Of a stretch of 64,000 nucleotides of DNA, positions 1 through 10,591 are shown piece by piece. The DNA lies in the NCBI GenBank assembly GCA_947579605.1, contig OX388314.1, positions 4,340,001-4,404,000 on the forward strand, written 5' to 3'. Below the pieces are notes generated by a model, which worked only from the letters and a program-made list of their open reading frames with translations, ran no database searches and was not told the DNA's origin. The first letter of the stretch is position 1. Every line of letters begins with the position of its first letter. The DNA is from Athripsodes cinereus (Eukaryota > Arthropoda > Insecta > Trichoptera > Leptoceridae). The translations under genes were made by a program, and so were the position numbers.

Positions 1-411
1 AATTTAGTAATCTAGAATGTCTAGACTTGACATCTGCTTTCTGCCCACTCCTCGTCTATCCTCAATCTTGCCTTTATTATTAGTTGGAGTACCTAATTAA
101 TATTTTTGTCTTCGCAAAATGTGACCCAGATATGAAGTCTTTCGAAATAAGACATTCTTCAGAAGTTCTCTACGTTAGCATCAGCTATGCGTAAAACCTC
201 TTTATTGGATACTAAGTCTGTCCAAGGAATGTGTAACATTCTTCTATGTATCCACATCTAAAATGCTTCCAATCTACTCTTTAGGTATATTAGAACCGTG
301 CCTACAACAAAACGAATCAAACATAGCACAACATCATTCTCTGGAGAAATGTAGAGTCAAATTGTTATCACAAATTAGTGGTCTCATCGTACTGAATGCA
401 ACTCTAGCCAT
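1..411. other. No gene seen
   Basis: AT-rich sequence with no open frame of note, no inverted-repeat termini and no tailed element that I can recognise. Confidence 0.5.
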
Positions 412-562
412 TTATTTTTAATTTGCTTAGGATTTACATTTTAACAGGGATACAAATAATCGTTTTACAAATAACACCAGCAGATTATTTTTAATTTGCT
501 TAGGATTTAGGTACATTTTTAACAGGGATACAAACAATCGTTTTACAAATAACATCAGCGGA
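412..562. repeat. Tandem duplication of about 73 bp
   Basis: Two adjacent copies begin at about 412 and 485. Each reads from TTATTTTTAATTTGCTTAGG to a CAGC(A/G)GATTAT end. The second copy carries a few extra bases (GGTA) after GGATTTA and some substitutions, so the event is not brand new. The unit has no coding content. Confidence 0.85.
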
Positions 563-565
563 TTA

Positions 566-2640
566 TACTAATTTAGTTGCCTTCTTGTAACGTTGCTATG
601 TGTAATCGACCAACTTTTCATTGAATTAGCATATACGTTACAAACTGCCCTCCTCGTCAGCGCCCTTGAGACCGTTTGAGAGACTATCAAACCTCGCCAA
701 AATAAGTCACCCACAATCATCAAGATCATGCTCTGAGCCTTGAAAAAATAACCACTTCTTCCTAGAAAAGGATAATAAAATGTAACAAAAAATGTAAGTA
801 GGTAGGTATATAGGCACCTGCGTACCAGAGTACAATTATATTTTATTATATCACTTTGAAATATTCTCAAGGCATCTGCGTGTCTCCTGTCGTTTTTTTT
901 TGTTATCATTTCTGCCTACGGATCTTGGATAATAATAGTATTAAATTGATTCATTCACAATTTGACTGACTGCTTAATGGAGGATAAGCCAGCCAGTAAG
1001 AAGCGCTACTCTTTGTGTCTATGACTATCAGAATATTATTTTACCAGTTTCAAACTGGGCTTCGTTCAGGTTATTATATTAAAAAAAAAAAAAAACATAA
1101 TTTTATATGTATGTATGCTTGAGAAGTATCGAATAATATTGAAGAGAAATAATAGGTACATTATTTTGACAAAATATAGATACCTAATGAATGATAGATA
1201 TTTTCCATACTGAATGAAGACACACATTATCTACATTTGTCAATAAATAAGATATATGTTATGTAAAATTAAAAATGAGTGACATGGCTTCCTCAAAGGA
1301 TAAATATGACTTCTTTTTTCTTGTATATGTAAACAAACATATTCGCTTATATATAAAAGAATTCGAATATTTATTAGCTTAAATGTTGTATGTTCATTAT
1401 ATTTTTACCTGTATTGTGTTATAGTGTCGCAGGAAATGATACCAGATGGCGCTGTACCCTCTTAAGGTACCTCCTTGTATTATTCAAGATGGTACAAATT
1501 ACAGGAGCATTTTTGTTATACAAAAAATATACAGCCACGGAAATATAGTCCGTATTGTATTTAGTAGAAAGGGTTATGTTTTTGTATAATTTTTTAGCGA
1601 GCTGGCTACATTTTGCTTAACTGAGCTCACGTTTAATCTTTTGTGACTCTTTATTATAATAATGGCACGGTACTTATTTAGTTTTAATTTTATTTAATGT
1701 GTGTGTATATAATTGCATCACACATCTGGATGGTAAAGGAAGAATTCCCGCTCGTGCTGGGGATAATTTCGTATATATCCATTGATATAATATTGTATAT
1801 TGTCTGAGAGTATTGTATCATAATAGTGTGAGTGTGTATATAAATGCACTCTCTCATGATTGCTTGATGTAATGTAGGCTTAGGGGCCAGTATTTCAAAT
1901 TTATTTTTGAAACATTATCTAGGGAGTAGGTTGCAATGTTTTTTACAGTAGAAGGATTCAATTCTTTACGTTCTGTCGTTTTACTTCATCTTCACGACAG
2001 AAGCAACTTGCTTATTGTGAGTGTAGTTATTTGGATTTATTGCCAATACATATTTATATTTAAAAAAATACGTATATAAAATTAACGAGAATCAATTCAG
2101 ACAAGCGATCAACCTTCGGTCAGATCATAAAATGCGTAATTTTTACCTTTTTTTAAGTACATAAAAGATTCTATAATACATTTCTAGCAAGTAGTAACAA
2201 ATTTCTAAATAAATAAATGAAATTAATCATATCTCAATAGGTCACGTGATTTTATAAATCTTTCTGTGTCATGTAATGTATGCAGCGTAACCGCGGTGCT
2301 GCCGGTATGTTTACCACTTAGTACCCTAACACCTATCCCACATATGTGCCGGTATTGTGTATGTTGTATATAATAATTCCCGTTTTACATTACTGCAACA
2401 GGGAGGGAAGATCTATTTTTGTCTCTATCACATGACATCACCCTCGCATCTTTCATCCCCCATAAGGTTTGTGTTCCTGCTATTTGGTCTAGCGTCGATA
2501 TTACAATCGTAGATTTACTTAGACACAGCACTCATTCGAACTGCGCACTTCTTGTGTTCATATAGCAATAAAATTATTAATGCGATCATGGCGCATGTTA
2601 CATTCTGTACACTAAAATTTTCGCAAAATCTCAAGTCTCT
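566..2640. other. Gene-free AT-rich stretch
   Basis: The longest open frame, 113 codons on the minus strand (568-909), has no recognisable motif. A 16-base poly(A) run lies near 1079-1096. Slightly GC-richer patches near 1435-1480 and 2280-2360 look like unrecognised old repeats. Nothing else can be supported. Confidence 0.45.
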
Positions 2641-2654
2641 TGATAGAAAACTGA

Positions 2655-3290
2655 TTGTATTGTATAGATTTGAAATATTGTAAGCTTGTCACTGGACATG
2701 GCCAGTTAAGAGGCAAACTTTTTGAGTTAGCATTGACTGATAATCCATGGTGCACATGTGGGATAGGAGTTCAATATGCAGAACATTTTTTTTATTATTA
2801 TTATTTCATTCATAAATACACAGTATATATTGATATTACAATAACAAAATAATATTACACATAGTAAAATGCTCCCTCCATAAGCAACCAAATGCTTGTG
2901 CGGAGGGTCTATATCCTTTGGGAATGTTCTTTGATGATGGATGCAAGAGAGGAAATGATTCTGGATATGACTGTTGACACTCCTCGACCCATCTGTTTTG
3001 GGGAAGTGTTTTTAAATGCCACAAAAGCTTCACACTACAAGGCATTCGTGGATGTGTGGGTCTCAAGATGGGATCTGCTCCGTCAGCTGGGTCCTCCGCC
3101 CATTGAGTGACGTGAGATATCCGGGTGGGTCTCTCTTCAATGACGTGGTAGGGTCGGAAATGTCAACACTAGCATAGTAGTACTGACAGATTAGAGAGAG
3201 TTGAAAGAAATAATTTGTCACCTAAACTGATAAAATATGAGTCTTTGGACTCCTGAAATATCTGACAAAGTTATTTCAACATATTGTAAC
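2655..3290 (+). pseudogene. LINE relic: RNase H-side C-terminal domain of a non-LTR retrotransposon
   Basis: The frame starting at 2655 reads LVTGHGQLRGKLFELAL and then a C-x-C-G cluster ending in AEH (residues 11-44). This is the usual tail found after the RNase H domain in I/R1/jockey-type LINE ORF2 proteins. The match resumes at about 2907 with VYILWECS and continues to a stop after LLRQLGPPPIE (3108-3110), the typical distal part of the same tail. Between the two halves lies about 120 bp of another element's 3' end. From 3111 to about 3290 is probable 3' UTR. No catalytic RT or RNase H core is present, so this is a 5'-truncated dead copy. Exact clade is uncertain. Confidence 0.7.
2787..2906 (-). 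mobile_element. Short antisense LINE 3' tail inserted in the relic
   Basis: A T-run and (ATT)n begin immediately after the AEH codons of the surrounding LINE relic, and the relic's protein match resumes at about 2907. Read on the minus strand this is a 3' UTR-like piece ending in AAATAATAATAATAAAAAAAA. I could not find a clear target-site duplication. It is a heavily 5'-truncated insertion younger than the surrounding relic. Confidence 0.6.
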
Positions 3291-3374
3291 TAATATAAAA
3301 ATAAAATTGGGTTCGATGATGCATGTTTAAATTGGTTAAGAAGCTACTTATATAACCGAGAGCAGCATGTCAGG

Positions 3375-4712
3375 TTGAGAGATGTGTTGAGCGACCATGC
3401 TTGTTCCACTTATGGCATACCACAAGGCACAGTCTTGGGGCCTATAATGTTTTTAATATATGTAAATAATCTGTTTGATATAAATATTCGATCTGAAATT
3501 GTTTCTTTCGCAGATGATACGGTGATGTTATCTGTGGGTGACACATGGGATGAGGTTGTTGAAGTGGCAAATGTGGAGATGGGTGTTCTAAGATCATGGT
3601 TCGACCTAAATTTGTTAACGCTGAATGCTCGAAAGACTGCTGTGCTATCTTTCTCTATTAATGAAAAAAATGTACCTAAAAATTTGGATGTTAGAATCCA
3701 CCGCTATGATTGTGATATGAAATGTTATGGTGAAGAAACTGAATGTGTTAGATTGAAAGTACATAGTTCGGTTAGGTATTTGGGTGTGCTGGTTGATTCG
3801 GAATTAAAATGGAGAGATCAATTGTTTATGACTGTAGAGAGATTGAGAAAGATATTTTATGTCTTTTATCGTCTCAGAAGTTTTCTATGTACGAATGTGT
3901 TAAAAATGGTTTACTATGCTCTTGCGCAGTCGGTTATGCAGTATGGAATAATAGGATGGGGAGGAATATATTCTACCAGCTTGAAGCCACTTTACATCAT
4001 ACAGCGAAAAATTATTAAGATTATATTGCATAAGCCGAGTGATTACCCATCTGACCAACTGTTTTCTGACTTTGGAGTATTAAGATTGGACACAATATAT
4101 AGGAGACAAGCTGTACTGCGTATTTGTAAGGAATATATAACTGATCCTAGCCAACTGTACCTAGTATCAAGACACTTATCTGTAGACGCGGTTAAGAGTC
4201 TAGTCGCCGCCTTCGTCGTCTCCCGTCTAGACTATTGTAACATCATATGTACAGGACTGCCCCAGATCCTTCTGAATCGTCTCCAAATGGCCTTTAATGC
4301 TGCTGCCAGGACCATCTATAGAGAGAACAAGCGCTGCCACATCACACCACTGCTTAAGGAGCTACACTGGCTTAGAGTCCCAGAGAGAGTAGAGTTCAAG
4401 CTGTGCCTCACGGTCCACAAAGCCTTGAACGGCACAGCACCTCTATGCCTCGCTGAGCTATGTCCCCTCGACGAAACTCTGAGGCGACCACTGCGATCAG
4501 CTTCCACCGCTGTAAACAAGCTTGTGGAGCCCAACAGGGCAAACACTTCCAAATTCGCAGAGAGGAGCTTTAGCGTTGCGGGGCCAACTGCCTGGAACCG
4601 ATTACCAGCGGATTTAAGAAAGAACCAGCCCACTGCAACGTTCAGGAGTAAGCTGAAAACACTGCTTTTCAAGAAAAGTCATGGCGCCCTTGAGATGGTC
4701 ACGGATCATTAA
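3375..4712 (+). pseudogene. Chimeric reverse-transcriptase ORF made of two LINE fragments
   Basis: This is the longest open frame in the window, about 445 codons. Residues 14-23 read GIPQGTVLGP and residues 45-48 read FADD (the YxDD-equivalent catalytic pair). RYLGVLVD (133-140) and QYGIIGWG (188-195) are typical of the distal RT region. At about residue 257 the protein switches to a different LINE: HLSVD, SRLDYCN, HITPLLKELHWL, AGPTAWNRLP and SKLKTLLFKK are standard CR1/L2 C-terminal signatures. The fusion is accidental, created by an insertion that kept the frame open. The chosen ATG is only the first in an open frame; coding similarity extends upstream to about 3306. No functional product is expected. 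Confidence 0.85.
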
Positions 4713-4762
4713 ACGGCGCCAAATATAAATTGTCTTTATTATTATTATTATTATTATTATCC
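4148..4762 (+). mobile_element. CR1/L2-type LINE 3' end with (ATT)n tail
   Basis: The piece encodes the last about 190 residues of a CR1/L2 ORF2 (SRLDYCN, NAAARTIY, HITPLLKELHWL, KALNGTAP, LRSAS, AWNRLPADLR, SKLKTLLF) and stops at 4710-4712. A short 3' UTR contains the GGCGCC pair around CTTGAGATGG, and an (ATT)n microsatellite closes the element at about 4735-4760, as is usual for L2-like elements. GATCC occurs at 4143-4147 and again at 4763-4767, which is a plausible short target duplication. The surrounding LINE resumes in frame after it, so this insertion is the younger of the two. A related antisense copy lies at 49022-49210. Confidence 0.85.
4735..4760. repeat. (ATT)n microsatellite tail
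   Basis: About eight ATT units terminate the CR1/L2 fragment. The repeat serves as that element's 3' terminus rather than being an independent locus. Confidence 0.9.
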
Positions 4763-5274
4763 GATCCACCCGGTGGAGTGCATTAGCACATTGCCTCGTT
4801 TAGGTGGTCTTATAAAAATACCAAAAAAAACACAACGTTTGCGCAAAACCACTACTCCTACCTAGGAGTGAAGTGGTATAATGCTTTGCCGGTGGATTGC
4901 AAGGATCTAGCAATAGCTCTTTGGGTATAGATTATTGATGATTGAAAGTGTACCTTATTGTTATTTAATTTGTACTAACATGTTTATTTTTGTACAATGT
5001 GTTTTTTTTTTTCTTTTCAAGTTTATGGAAAGTTTCAGGATTTATTCTGGTAATGTTTTTGAAATTGTTTTCTTTTTATTTACTTTTGTAATATTGTAAC
5101 AATGTAGCTCACTTCAAAACACGAGATTTTCTCTTTTTGAAGTTGAGTCATTGAAAAATAATGTTTTATTTATATGAATTTGTTAACTATGTAAATATGT
5201 TATAAAAAAAAATATAAATAAATAAATAAAAAACAAAATAAAAATAAATGTACAGTTTGAATAAAATTTAACTG

Positions 5275-5580
5275 CTTTGTGAGCCATTTGGGTTGGTGCG
5301 CCGCAACGTCTTGCAGTTTTCTTTTCAGTGCGCTCTATTAATGATTTATTATATAAGATTTGAAAAAGTTCGCAGCCGCTCAGAAAGCGACAGCATCCGT
5401 AACCTCCCAGCTCAAGGCCGGGAGGCGAACGATCATCGATGACTCGAAGACCCCACAGAAGAAGAGTCTTCGAGTCTGCCTCACGCTCTGGACGCCGCGC
5501 CACGTCTCATCAACGCGGGTTTTCACTCTGGCAGAGTGTAAACGTTGCGAGGGAGGAAGTACTACAGAAATGATCCTGTG
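5275..5580. other. GC-richer block of unknown origin
   Basis: This block is clearly richer in G+C than its surroundings and open on both strands: plus 5360-5581 (73 codons) and minus 5183-5503 (106 codons). Neither frame shows a motif I know. A self-complementary pair GACTCGAAGACCCC / AAGAGTCTTCGAGTC lies at 5440-5477. It could be a fragment of an unrecognised mobile element or a host-derived retrocopy. Function is unknown. Confidence 0.3.
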
Positions 5581-5837
5581 AAGTACAGTCCTAACTACGC
5601 TATGATCAACTATGTATTATATACTAAATTTGTATGCATTCATACGTGAGTTTAACAACTACACTGTCGCCATCTTTCGACGTACGGGAAAGTTACATTA
5701 TGTGAGATCTGTAATAGGTATATTATGTACTAAGTATATAGGAGTTTCATGTCTTGGAAATAATTTATAGCTATTATCGCGTGTATGTATGTATTACTCT
5801 CAACTTATCACCACTATTTGGAGAATGTCTTAGTATT

Positions 5838-5962
5838 CTTCTTCTTCTATGAGTGTCATATCAGGTCCCCCCGACGTTGGCGATCACTCTGGAGAAAGCT
5901 TCCCTGTCTCGTGCTGTGCGGACCAGTTCTCCCATCCGTGTTATTCCGGTCCATTGGTATTC
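5838..5962 (-). pseudogene. Antisense LINE ORF C-terminus (VIANV-type)
   Basis: On the minus strand the frame reads WTGITRMGELVRTARDREAF, then SRVIANVGGT and a stop followed by Arg codons. The pattern W-T-G, E-L-V-R-x-A-x-D-R-E-x-F and VIANV is the typical extreme C-terminus of craft/jockey-like insect LINE ORF2 proteins. No poly(A) tail is visible beside it. Three other relics of the same type occur at 20190-20333, 40770-40870 and 53847-53956. Confidence 0.6.
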
Positions 5963-5989
5963 TAATAGATAATAATCGATCGAATTAAA

Positions 5990-6870
5990 TATTGTTGATT
6001 TCTTTTTGTATATTTCATTCGCAAAGTGTATATAAACAATTACTTAAAAACAGCTCCACAATATTTTATCACTGCAGCGCTTTACCAAAATATTCTCAAT
6101 ATTATTTAACACAAACTGTCGCCGGTTTTTGCGTTGACTTTTTAGGTTAAATTAAATTCCTACTACCCAGAATCACCTACCACATATTATTACATAAATA
6201 AATCAAAGATCGCAAACCTCATGAGTGGTAATTTTTAATATGTGTATGTATGTTTAAGAACATAAACAGTATCAAATAAATTACATACTAAATAAGCATA
6301 AATATTATTTTGTAGAGATTTGCTTTAATTTTATCATAACAAATTACCGTTGATTCCTTGTAAATATTATTTATCAAAGACCGCCAGTATATTATCTTAT
6401 CCGTGGTTTGCAAATAAAACAAAAAATAAACTACGAATACTTTTATCGATTGAGGATGTTTGATGAGCTGTTCCCTGTTACAATGCTGGTCGTGCATGTA
6501 TGTATTGCAGTCAGATACTTCGACACTCTTGTGATATAAACAGAGCTAGCAATTAACTCATTGATAACGAAATTAGAAATATGGTGTGGAAACATTTGAA
6601 TTTAATGCACTTATAAATTTCCATTAAAAATGTTAGCTTTTGTTTTGTTCAATCCGATGTTTTTTTTGTAAGGCGGAGGAGATTTTCTCCAGTTATTATT
6701 CATCATGTTGGTACCTATCTGTTTTTGTGGAAGGAAGATCTTGTTTAGTTTCCCGACTCTCTCGAAGGAACTGTAACGATTATTATAAATCTAGTATTAT
6801 TTATTTTGTTTAATATTGATATCTATTTTCTCTAAAGTAAGCTCACTCTGTGTTACAACACTTTTTTATT
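5990..6870. other. Gene-free AT-rich stretch
   Basis: Only short random frames are present. I see no termini, tails or protein similarity. Confidence 0.45.
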
Positions 6871-6874
6871 TATT

Positions 6875-6958
6875 TTTAAAAAGATATATCTGGGTTTTGT
6901 TATAAACCCAAATATAACCTTATACACCTTTCACACTAAGCTAAAAGCTTGTGCCTTT
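6875..6958 (-). mobile_element. 5'-truncated SINE body
   Basis: About 80 bp is nearly identical to 22637-22713, which is the body and 3' end of a tRNA-derived SINE in the same antisense orientation. It includes the self-complementary TGGGTTTTGTTATAAACCCA and the A-tail read as T/A-rich bases at 6863-6882. The tRNA-like head is missing here. Confidence 0.75.
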
Positions 6959-7030
6959 ATAAGTTTGTTAAATAAAGCTTTTGCACTTACTGGATTTGCA
7001 CACCTGCATGAGTGAAGATATTAAGAATAT

Positions 7031-7223
7031 TACTCAACAGACACCTCATCCATCCAACATAGTGGTTTGAAACAGGAATTGGTAGTATTGGTGAACGTAC
7101 CATGGGCAAAGTGCATTTAAACCAGCCTAAGCCGATTCGTAAGCATCGGGACACCTTTCCTGTTTCATACTTAAGGGAGTTTGCACAGTCTGTTGATTAT
7201 GCGGATGAGGTGTCTGTTGAGTA
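7031..7223. mobile_element. MITE with long terminal inverted repeats
   Basis: TACTCAACAGACACCTCATC at 7031 is matched by its reverse complement ending at 7223. A second inverted pair further in (GAAACAGGAA near 7067, TTTCCTGTTTC near 7157) extends the terminal complementarity with loops. The element is about 193 bp and has no coding content. Flanks are AT/TA-rich, so the target duplication (AT or TA) cannot be fixed. The superfamily is not assigned. Confidence 0.75.
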
Positions 7224-7299
7224 ATAAACTTTGTTAGTTTACTGAAAGACATTAATTACCTCAAGTCAATGATATGTACAAAAATTGTTTTAAAAATAA

Positions 7300-7396
7300 A
7301 GTAACAAATTAATGAATTAATTTTGGTTATCGAATTAACGATTAACAAAGTTACTTATTTCGTTAGTGGATTAACGATTGATGGCACCCAGCTCTG
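7300..7396. mobile_element. hAT-like transposon terminus
   Basis: Read on the minus strand from 7396 the sequence begins CAGAGCTGGGTGCCATCAAT and continues with repeated TTAATCGTTAA strings. CAG-A-G termini followed by TTAACG-rich subterminal repeats are common in hAT family MITEs. A diverged relative ends near 44355. The opposite end was not located, so length is unknown. Confidence 0.4.
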
Positions 7397-7977
7397 GTTG
7401 TAGGTGCGGTGGTTTCTAAATAAATCCTGTCAAAGTAAATCTTGTTTATTTATTTATTATTGTTATTACACTTGCGGTTTTATCAACAAACCACACTGTT
7501 CCTACAATCTTGTACGCATACTTTATCTTACTATCTCCATAAGGTTCAAGCAAACCGACATTGTTATTATTGTACGTAGATATTATTATTAATTATAATC
7601 AAGTTCAGCGAAAACTCTGCCGTCATAATTATGTATCGTAACGTATAGGAATTTTAGTATTTATTGGTTTGCATGTGAATAATTATCTCCCCACATTGTG
7701 ATTTGTTTGAGGTTAGCATTCCATTGATTTCGTCCTAATTGTATTTTTAGTTTTTACATATATTTTCCTTCTGACACTGGAGTTTTAGCTGCCCATACAG
7801 GTCGTGCACACATTTCCTTCCCTTTGTCCTAGTTAATTCTAGTAGGTACCCATCACTTTGAAACATAGTTTCTTCCCACTACTTCTCATTTTACACCGTT
7901 TTCAGAAACTTTTGCCTCATAAATACATACAGTTCCACAGTGGATAATAAATTCAATGAATTCGTCATATAATGAGT

Positions 7978-8245
7978 TACAATCCATTGGATTGGTCTGC
8001 AACGAATTAGGTTTTTCTTCTCCATTCCTGCCTATTTTCAGCTAATCTCTTAAGTTCTACGTATGTGTCACAGTTCATGTCCTTCTTCAGTTGGTCCATA
8101 TAAGTATCTTTTGGTCGGACTCTACCATTTCTGCCTTCGGTCCTACTCTCCGCGATGGTGATAAGCAGTCCTGGGTGACTGATGTTTTGGCCAATCCAGT
8201 TAACTCGTTGGCCGATTTTTTTAAGGAGTTGCCTTTTTTCGTTGC
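7978..8245 (-). pseudogene. Antisense LINE ORF2 C-terminus, longest of three copies
   Basis: On the minus strand the frame reads KKIGQRVNWIGQNISHPGLL, then GRNGRVRPKDTYMDQLKKDM, then ELKRLAENR and an E-W-R motif. The W-x-G-H/N, G-R-x-x-R-P, W/Y-x-D-Q-x-K-K-D and A-x-x-R-x-x-W-R order is the hallmark of the C-terminal tail of many LINE ORF2 proteins. A stop interrupts the very end. The shorter copies at 12277-12397 and 16380-16503 share the same 3' boundary (CAATCCAT...GATTGG on the plus strand). Confidence 0.7.
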
Positions 8246-8289
8246 ATTGATTTATATAAGTGATAATTTCATGATACTATAAACAATGA

Positions 8290-10320
8290 ACGATTATTAA
8301 TATTATGAACAATGCACAGTAATAAAAACGATATTTTAATGGTATATATTTTGTATCAACAGTAATATACTTTTTATAAATTGTATCTATAACGAAGGAC
8401 TCGAATGAAATATTAACCTATCTTTTTGAACCAACGCACGTTTAAGATTGATTGATATGAACTTATATTGATCCCATTATACCAATTTTTCCTTTTGAAT
8501 TCCCAGTCTATATTAAAGATCATTGCATCACCCATTATTCTGAACTATTCGTATCGTTGTCTAGAAAGTTTGTAAGTTTTGCACCTGCATCAATATCGAT
8601 CAACTTGTAGTCGTTTTAACTTTTAACGTTAATATCGAGAAGACCACAGCAATTTATAATTATATATAAACTTCTTTAGCATTGACACATCTATTTTTAG
8701 TATATTTTTTACATTCTGTGCGGTATATTCACAAATTCACGGCGACAAATCGTATAAGTTCTGATGAGACTTGCCGTGAAACTACTTTTGATAATATTAT
8801 TCTGTAAAACTCACATTATCTGTGACAATAGATGTAAGGATTAAATTTTGTTTACTTTGTCGCAGAATAATTGTTGAATATACATTTACACTTAACATGA
8901 TATCCTTTGGATATGCATTCTTCTTATAAATTCATTTCTATTACATGGTTGAAACATTGCTTCCGCATTCCGGTTCCTCCTTGTTACAGCAGTAACAGAA
9001 GGTAAATTCATATCTAAGCACCACTGCTGCATGTTATTACTATTGTAAGTCAACTATTGTCAATTTCTTCTTAAATATACCTATGTAGACTGTACATAAA
9101 ACTTGTTGCTTCCATACAAACGTCCCATAGTCTAATGCGGGCTAGTTCAATGTGAGGGGATGTCACAACAACTGCTATTATTGTTTTCACATTTTATTTA
9201 TTTTTATACTTTCTTGCCCTGCAGATACAATTATATTGGAATTTTTATTATTAATTTCTGCGCTGAAGATAAGAAGTTGAGTATTTCAAGCATTTCAGTC
9301 TGATTTGCACTCTATAATTTAGTCGAAAGTGTTATAAACAGTACACTCTTTTCTATATGATCTTCTTTAAACTTTTTTAAGGAGACGCGACATGAATGGT
9401 TACGAATGAATTTAAGCTGGTTTAAGAACACTTTTCTCGTGAAATTTTCAACATTCTGTAGTATTTAGTATATTCCATCAAATCATGCTTAGAACTGTTC
9501 GTCGCAATGTTTTTTTTGTCACGGAATTTCCTTTAATTACGTACCTATCTCCACTTCTTACTTACTTCACACATTCAAAACGAGGGATGCGCCTTTAATT
9601 TCTAAAGTTTACCTTCAGTAAATGACAATTTCGACCTGTTCCCATATCCAATAATATATTTTTGGTCATCTATGACTTTGTTCCTCAGTCACATTCTAGA
9701 TTATCCAGACTACATAAATATTGCTTGTTTGCTATCCAGGCTTGTACTATTATTTATATTATAGATTACGCTGTTATGGTCTATGTCTAGGTATTTGGTA
9801 TTCATTATCCATATTAAGCATTATATTATGGCGATAGAGGGACTAGCAAAGTAGCAAACCACTCTGGCACTCGTAACATTGCAATGTATAGCGTGTTCAC
9901 TTATCACTTCATCTGACTGCCGTCGTTCGAGGCTACTACTGTAAAGACATCATTCATCGCCACACCATACATAGGTAGACTAGTACTACGATAATTTCTT
10001 GCCATTACTTATCTCTCCGTCTATGATATTTATCTATCAAATCATGTCGTTTACCTATCCATTGTGTTCTCTAAATTACATTTTCCGCTAAGGAATTGGC
10101 ACGTTTTGTCATCTTGAAATGAAATATGGAATCGCCATTGTGTACTACTTACTACCCACGACCAACGTAATACATATATTACATACATTTAGATTATTAT
10201 TTTCTATTCTAGTGAAATATTGAGAAGTATTATTTGTTATGAATCCTTATAGCCCTACTCATAAAGACGGAATAGTTGTTATTCCCACTATTGTACGTGG
10301 CTTAGTAACAACTCACTCAC
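8290..10320. other. Gene-free AT-rich stretch
   Basis: No open frame above noise. A short self-complementary pair (CACGGCGACAAAT ... CTTGCCGTG) lies near 8740-8780. Nothing further can be supported. Confidence 0.4.
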
Positions 10321-10325
10321 AAACA

Positions 10326-10590
10326 GTTTTTTTTATTTATTTTATTACACTAATAAATTACAAATCTTATACATATTTTCATTGATGCTGCCCAACTAGG
10401 TATAACCTGTACTAGGGCAAACATCTCACAAATATATCAATCATATAGAAACATATACACAATCACAAAAAGCATTCATCTCCTATATTTACACAATCAC
10501 ACTCATAACAAGAAAAACACTGCTGTAAACCGTCCATACATGAAACAACACACAAACAAACCATTTCTCCATATAAAACCAGAAAAAAAC
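10326..10590 (-). mobile_element. Antisense LINE 3' UTR and tail
   Basis: A T-run followed by ATTTATTTTATT at 10326-10345 is the complement of an AAAT-type tail. The following AC-rich DNA, including the motif GCCCAACTAGGTATAACC, looks like 3' UTR. No coding part is recognisable. It abuts the tail of the next antisense LINE at about 10590, suggesting insertion into or next to that tail. Confidence 0.5.
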
Positions 10591-10591
10591 A

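Larger units (their letters stand above)
3293..5250 (+). mobile_element. 5'-truncated non-LTR retrotransposon (RT half plus 3' UTR), interrupted by a CR1/L2 insertion
   Basis: The element starts inside the RT domain (GFDDACLNWLRSYLYNREQ, from about 3306). It runs through GIPQGTVLGP and the catalytic FADD box to the C-terminal thumb region, is interrupted at 4148-4762, and resumes in the same frame from 4763 to a stop at 4928-4930. An in-frame TAG lies at 4784-4786. The 3' UTR (4931 to about 5200) ends in an A-rich tail of AAAT units at about 5202-5250. The endonuclease, ORF1 and the N-terminal part of RT are missing. This is a normal outcome of incomplete target-primed reverse transcription. 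The RT resembles the jockey/I-like group, but the clade is not certain. Confidence 0.8.

Noticed and set aside
568..909. 113-codon minus-strand frame
   Set aside because: No domain, no start context and composition as expected of noise.
4316..4672. 118-codon minus-strand frame
   Set aside because: Shadow of the CR1/L2 coding sequence on the plus strand.
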